Shown piece after piece: positions 33,170 through 35,556 of a stretch of DNA of 35,556 nt. The stretch comes from Gemmatimonadota bacterium. GTDB lineage: Bacteria; Gemmatimonadota; Gemmatimonadetes; Gemmatimonadales; Gemmatimonadaceae. The number at the start of each line of letters is the position of its first letter. Position 1 is the first letter of the stretch. A program made the translations under genes and the position numbers. The stretch lies in contig PMYN01000062.1 in NCBI GenBank assembly GCA_003171215.1, forward strand, positions 36,234 to 71,789, read 5' to 3'. Below the pieces are notes generated by a model. The model was not told where the DNA came from. It made no database searches and was given only the letters and a program-made list of their open reading frames with translations.

Positions 33170-33489
33170 GATTTTGTGCGAACGAAGAAGAACCAGAAAG
33201 CAACCAGTGCGCCAAGGTACCCGAGCACTTCAGACCGGCCGATCGCGTGGGCGACGAGGGCCCCGGCGACGCCGACCGCAAGCAGGAAATGGATGCCTCC
33301 GATGAACCACAGCAGCTCTTGCAGGTGCGCCAGCAGGCCACTCGGTGCAAGGGACGAGCGGGCCGAGGCAGGTGCCCAGGGTCGGCGCGAGATGGTAAGG
33401 ACCTCTCGCTCCTGCACCGCGAGCGTGCCGTCGGGGTACCGCACCGCATTGCGCTGGCGGTCGCGTGTCACGTGGTCACCGCCGTCCAT
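33166..33489 (-). CDS. Small membrane protein with two predicted TM helices
   Basis: From the ATG at 33489 (GAGGG 6 bp upstream) the product has 107 residues. A hydrophilic N-terminal half (VRYPDGTLAVQEREVLTISR) is followed by two hydrophobic segments at about residues 60-82 (WFIGGIHFLLAVGVAG) and 87-103 (LGYLGALVAFWFFF), ending in a short basic tail. The layout, cytoplasmic half plus helical hairpin, fits a small effector, holin-like or anchoring protein, but there is no sequence basis to choose. It is coupled to the gene at 32588-33169. The open frame continues upstream to 33786 with poor coding character. Confidence 0.6.
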   Translation of the reverse strand: MDGGDHVTRDRQRNAVRYPDGTLAVQEREVLTISRRPWAPASARSSLAPSGLLAHLQELLWFIGGIHFLLAVGVAGALVAHAIGRSEVLGYLGALVAFWFFFVRTKS

Positions 33490-33729
33490 CGGCACCCTCG
33501 GCGGGGGCCCCGCGAGGATGGGGCTGATGGGCTCGTGGCGGCTGAACACAGGCGGCCTACCTGGTGGCGAGCGGCGCGACGGTGCGCCGCCAACGCGCAG
33601 GATACGGGGGCGAAATAGGAACCCGGCCCTAGTCTGTTGCGTTTCCGTACTGCTCGGGGTAGCCCGAGCCAAAGTCATTAAATTCAAGGACATGCAACAT
33701 TGAGCCCGGCTGCCGGGGCCCTCGAAAGG

Positions 33730-33760
33730 CAACAACACGCTGGGGGGTCGCGTGTTGTTG
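33730..33760 (-). terminator. Probable hairpin terminator after the replication-relaxation-like gene
   Basis: An 11-bp perfect inverted repeat (33730-33740 with 33750-33760) with a 9-base loop directly follows, on the minus strand, the TAA stop at 33761. Only a short pyrimidine stretch (CCTTTC) follows, so termination may be partial. It separates this gene from the two-TM protein gene. Confidence 0.55.
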
Positions 33761-34615
33761 TTAAATCTGGCGCCCGAGGACAGCACGAATGTCCCTGCCG
33801 AGGGTCAGGCGATAGAGGTCTACCCCATTCGCGCGCATCGTGGCGGGGCTGGCTAGCCGACTGAACGGCTCGAGGCGGTGCAGAGCTACCGATTCGCGGC
33901 CCGTCCACCAGCGTTTGAGCGCACGCTCCGCCGCCTTGCCGTCGTCGGGCTGGACGGCGACCAGTTCGAACTCGAGCGGCCCGAGGAGCCGGAGATCCGG
34001 GAGCCGCGCGAGAAGCGCGGGCACGTTCAGGCCCTCACGGACGGGCACGAGCAACCGGACGACACCGTCGGTATGCACCAGCGACTCGAGTCCGACTGCG
34101 ACCGCCGGCATCCGCTCGATCCGGTCCCGGAACGCGCGGTCCGTGTCGGTCGTGGCCCGCCCGCGGTACTGCGCAAGCGCCGCCTTACGCAGGTGGCCGA
34201 ACGTCTGGGACGCGTCGGTGTGTGTCCAGCCTTGGGCCGCGCGCTCCGTTGCAACCCACGCGGTCTGGCACCAGTGATCGCGGCGAGGCACGTCATGCAG
34301 GGCGCGGAAGGCATCGCTCTTTGGGATTCGCAGGCCCAAGTCGGCCCACCCAGTGTCGGTGAGCGTGAGTACGCGTTGCGACGCTCGACCGAGGCCGGCC
34401 TTTAGTGGCGACGAGCAGATGAGCCCATCCTCCACCAGGCGGTGAACGACGCGAAGTCCCCACCGCGGGTCAATGCCAGAGTTCACAAAGAAGCGCATGA
34501 CGGTCGTGCGAACCGACGCAGCGCGGTAGCGCGCGAGGAATAAGAGGATGGGGAACACCCAGCCTCCTCGCGTGGTCGGTCGGCGGGGGCTGGCGGTGCG
34601 GGTCGTTGTGGTCAT
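33761..34615 (-). CDS. Replication-relaxation-like winged-helix protein
   Basis: From the ATG at 34615 the product has 284 residues (a start at 34642 would add nine). Residues 22-100 fit a winged helix: WVFPILLFLARYRAASVRT, then VVHRLVEDGLI, then LTDTGWADLGL. The rest (RRDHWCQTAWVATERAA, VAVGLESLVHTDGVVRLLVP) is similar in layout to 'replication-relaxation' family proteins of integrative elements and plasmids, which are linked to element replication or transfer. The match is by general pattern and not by a catalytic motif, so the call is tentative. There is no clear ribosome-binding sequence at either start. Confidence 0.55.
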   Translation of the reverse strand: MTTTTRTASPRRPTTRGGWVFPILLFLARYRAASVRTTVMRFFVNSGIDPRWGLRVVHRLVEDGLICSSPLKAGLGRASQRVLTLTDTGWADLGLRIPKSDAFRALHDVPRRDHWCQTAWVATERAAQGWTHTDASQTFGHLRKAALAQYRGRATTDTDRAFRDRIERMPAVAVGLESLVHTDGVVRLLVPVREGLNVPALLARLPDLRLLGPLEFELVAVQPDDGKAAERALKRWWTGRESVALHRLEPFSRLASPATMRANGVDLYRLTLGRDIRAVLGRQI

Positions 34616-34642
34616 GGGCAGGGGGAGGGGGCCCCCGATCAT

Positions 34643-34971
34643 GGCGTCACCGCCGGGCAGAATCTAAGGACCTCGTGGTGTTGGCTGCGGAGACCGGCGT
34701 CGCCCCTGCTCTCGCGGCAGACGCTCCGCCCTCCATGAACGTTAGGCCGGCCGGCTTTCATCAGCCTCCGAAAACCGAGCCGCAAGTCGCGCAACTCTGG
34801 ACTTGCGGAACTTGCGCTTCGACAACGGTTTGCGACTCACCGTGCCGAACGTGCCAAGAACGTTCGGCGAGGCGGGAAGGGAAACCGAGAAATCGAGAAC
34901 CTCCCCCTCTTGGCGCTCTGCGGATTGCGTTTCTCGGTTTCCATTCTGAGATCGATCAGCGCTCTGTCGCA
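34643..34971. repeat. Non-coding region with perfect inverted repeats (candidate origin or operator)
   Basis: This stretch has no convincing gene but unusual symmetry. GCCGAACGT (34844-34852) and ACGTTCGGC (34860-34868) form a 9-bp perfect inverted repeat. GGAAACCGAGAAA (34880-34892) and TTTCTCGGTTTCC (34930-34942) form a 13-bp perfect inverted repeat with a 37-base spacer. Short TTGCG-type repeats occur at 34803-34835. A position between replication-type genes and the element end fits an origin or a regulatory node, but this is inference. Confidence 0.45.
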
Positions 34972-35256
34972 TTACTTGCTCCGTTCCGTCGTCGGGGCGC
35001 GGAACGTGAGAGCGAATGTCGCGCACGCCTCGCGTGAGTATGTCCAATCGGCGCCCGGGAGCTTTCGACCTCCCCACGTCGGCACCTTCCACATCCGCTC
35101 GCCGCCCGGCAGCATCTGCGCAATCTGAAGACGACGACGTACACGATTGAAAGTTCCTGGCCACGGAAGATCCAGGAGTTTCGCGGCTTCTCGACCTGCG
35201 ATGGTGTCGTTCGAGATTTCAGGCGAGCGATGCACTTGCTTCTTCTCTTGCTTCAT
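34972..35256 (-). CDS. Small HTH-like (possibly excisionase/AlpA-type) protein
   Basis: From the ATG at 35256, preceded by GAGG at about 10 bp, the product has 94 residues. A basic N-terminus (MKQEKKQVHRSP) is followed by NDTIAGREAAKLLDLPWPGTF, a possible helix-turn-helix of the kind 'aaklLgi...', and a wing-like GERMWKVPTWGGRKL, then DWTYSREACATFAL. The size and place near the element end fit a regulatory or directionality protein such as AlpA or Xis. It is on the same strand as the replication genes and could be their first gene. The assignment is uncertain. Confidence 0.5.
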   Translation of the reverse strand: MKQEKKQVHRSPEISNDTIAGREAAKLLDLPWPGTFNRVRRRLQIAQMLPGGERMWKVPTWGGRKLPGADWTYSREACATFALTFRAPTTERSK

Positions 35257-35510
35257 GATTTGCAGTCCTCGAATGTTGGAATGATTTGTCGATGTGTTGT
35301 CGTCTCCCGCACGCGTGAGATTTCGAGGCGGCGCTCGAGCGATCGTGCAGCGCATTTTTCGAGCATGAGTTGCGCGAGTTGCTCGATGGGCCAGTTTGGG
35401 CCACATCGACGAAAAAGCCCCGCAACTGACTAGTTGCGGGACTCTCCGTTGTGCGTTGCAGCAGAGCGACTTAGCTTGCGACTGCGGGATTTTATGGTGC
35501 GCGTTTAGCT
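35257..35510. other. Right-end non-coding region of the element
   Basis: No gene is supported. Besides the minus-strand hairpin it holds related short blocks, GTTGCGGGACT at 35433-35443 and TTGCGACTGCGGGA at 35476-35489; TTGCGACT also occurs near 34830. These may be arm-type binding sites for integrase or excisionase beside the attachment site; this is only a suggestion from their position. Confidence 0.35.
35412..35440 (-). terminator. Hairpin terminator acting on the minus strand
   Basis: A perfect 9-bp stem (35419-35427 with 35432-35440, loop of four) is followed on the minus strand by CTTTTTC (35417-35411). It would stop transcripts entering the element from the right, or act as an attenuator before the gene that starts at 35256. 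Confidence 0.7.
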
Positions 35511-35554
35511 GCTTCCCAAGCTGGACGTCGCCGGTTCGAGTCCGGTCGCCCGCT
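35511..35554 (+). tRNA. 3' half of tRNA-Gly(CCC) (right element boundary)
   Basis: The sequence gives anticodon loop TTCCCAA with anticodon CCC at 35515-35517, anticodon-stem 3' strand GCTGG, a 5-base variable loop, T-stem GCCGG with loop TTCGAGT, acceptor 3' strand CGCCCGC (35547-35553) and discriminator T at 35554, all typical of tRNA-Gly. The 5' half should contain GCGGGCG and a D-arm, but bases upstream of 35511 do not form them and only part of the anticodon stem can pair. The fragment therefore starts at the anticodon loop, as expected for an attR duplicate or a cut gene. It is not the partner of the tRNA-Arg half at 6000-6040, since the acceptor strands do not pair. Confidence 0.8.
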
Positions 35555-35556
35555 CT

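Noticed and set aside
35460-35510. Complete tRNA-Gly with a divergent 5' half (GCGGGATTTTATGG...)
   Set aside because: GCGGGA resembles an acceptor start, but no D-stem forms, the spacing to the anticodon arm is wrong, and the last acceptor pairs do not match.
1-35556. CRISPR array or insertion-sequence transposase
   Set aside because: I saw no regularly spaced direct repeats, no cas genes, and no DDE or other transposase frame with terminal inverted repeats.

Overview
The window is GC-rich bacterial chromosome with two parts. Positions 1-5954 are a dense plus-strand housekeeping block: the C-terminus of a DUF512 protein, then der, plsY, gpsA, a MerR-type regulator, surE, pcm, acylphosphatase and apt, mostly joined by start/stop overlaps. 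The gene content and order suggest Gemmatimonadota, but this is inferred from memory of such gene blocks and not tested.

From about 6041 the chromosome is interrupted by a mobile genomic island. The 5' half of a tRNA-Arg(CCU) gene (6000-6040) stops inside its anticodon arm. Next to it lie a tyrosine integrase and a coupled excisionase-like HTH gene, both on the minus strand. A stretch of small accessory genes follows (about 7.9-11.05 kb). It includes one frame-disrupted gene and several small proteins that share a C-terminal helical signature.

The main cargo (11718-24987) is a complete class 1 DISARM anti-phage locus in the order drmD (SNF2-type helicase), drmMI (large adenine DNA methylase), drmA (helicase), drmB (DUF1998) and drmC (PLD nuclease-like). 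Four of the five genes start at or inside the stop of the previous gene or just after it. A GmrSD-like gene (DUF262 + DUF1524 HNH + DUF5655), predicted to be a modification-dependent type IV restriction enzyme, sits 92 bp downstream on the same strand. A strong bidirectional hairpin terminator at 27277-27312 closes this transcription unit.

The right part (27.3-35.5 kb) looks like the maintenance module of a phage satellite or integrative element. It has a phage-type DNA adenine methylase, a P4/D5-type primase-helicase without its N-terminal primase domain, two divergent paralogous proteins of unknown function, a small two-TM membrane protein, a replication-relaxation-like winged-helix protein, and a small HTH-like protein behind a repeat-rich non-coding region. 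The window ends in the 3' half of a different tRNA, tRNA-Gly(CCC) (35511-35554), also cut at its anticodon loop.

The likely overall logic is: integration/excision genes at the left end, replication genes at the right end, and a two-layer defence cargo between them (DISARM against unmodified foreign DNA, GmrSD-like enzyme against modified DNA). The unusual points are the two different half-tRNAs at the ends and the family of small uncharacterised proteins on both sides of the cargo.
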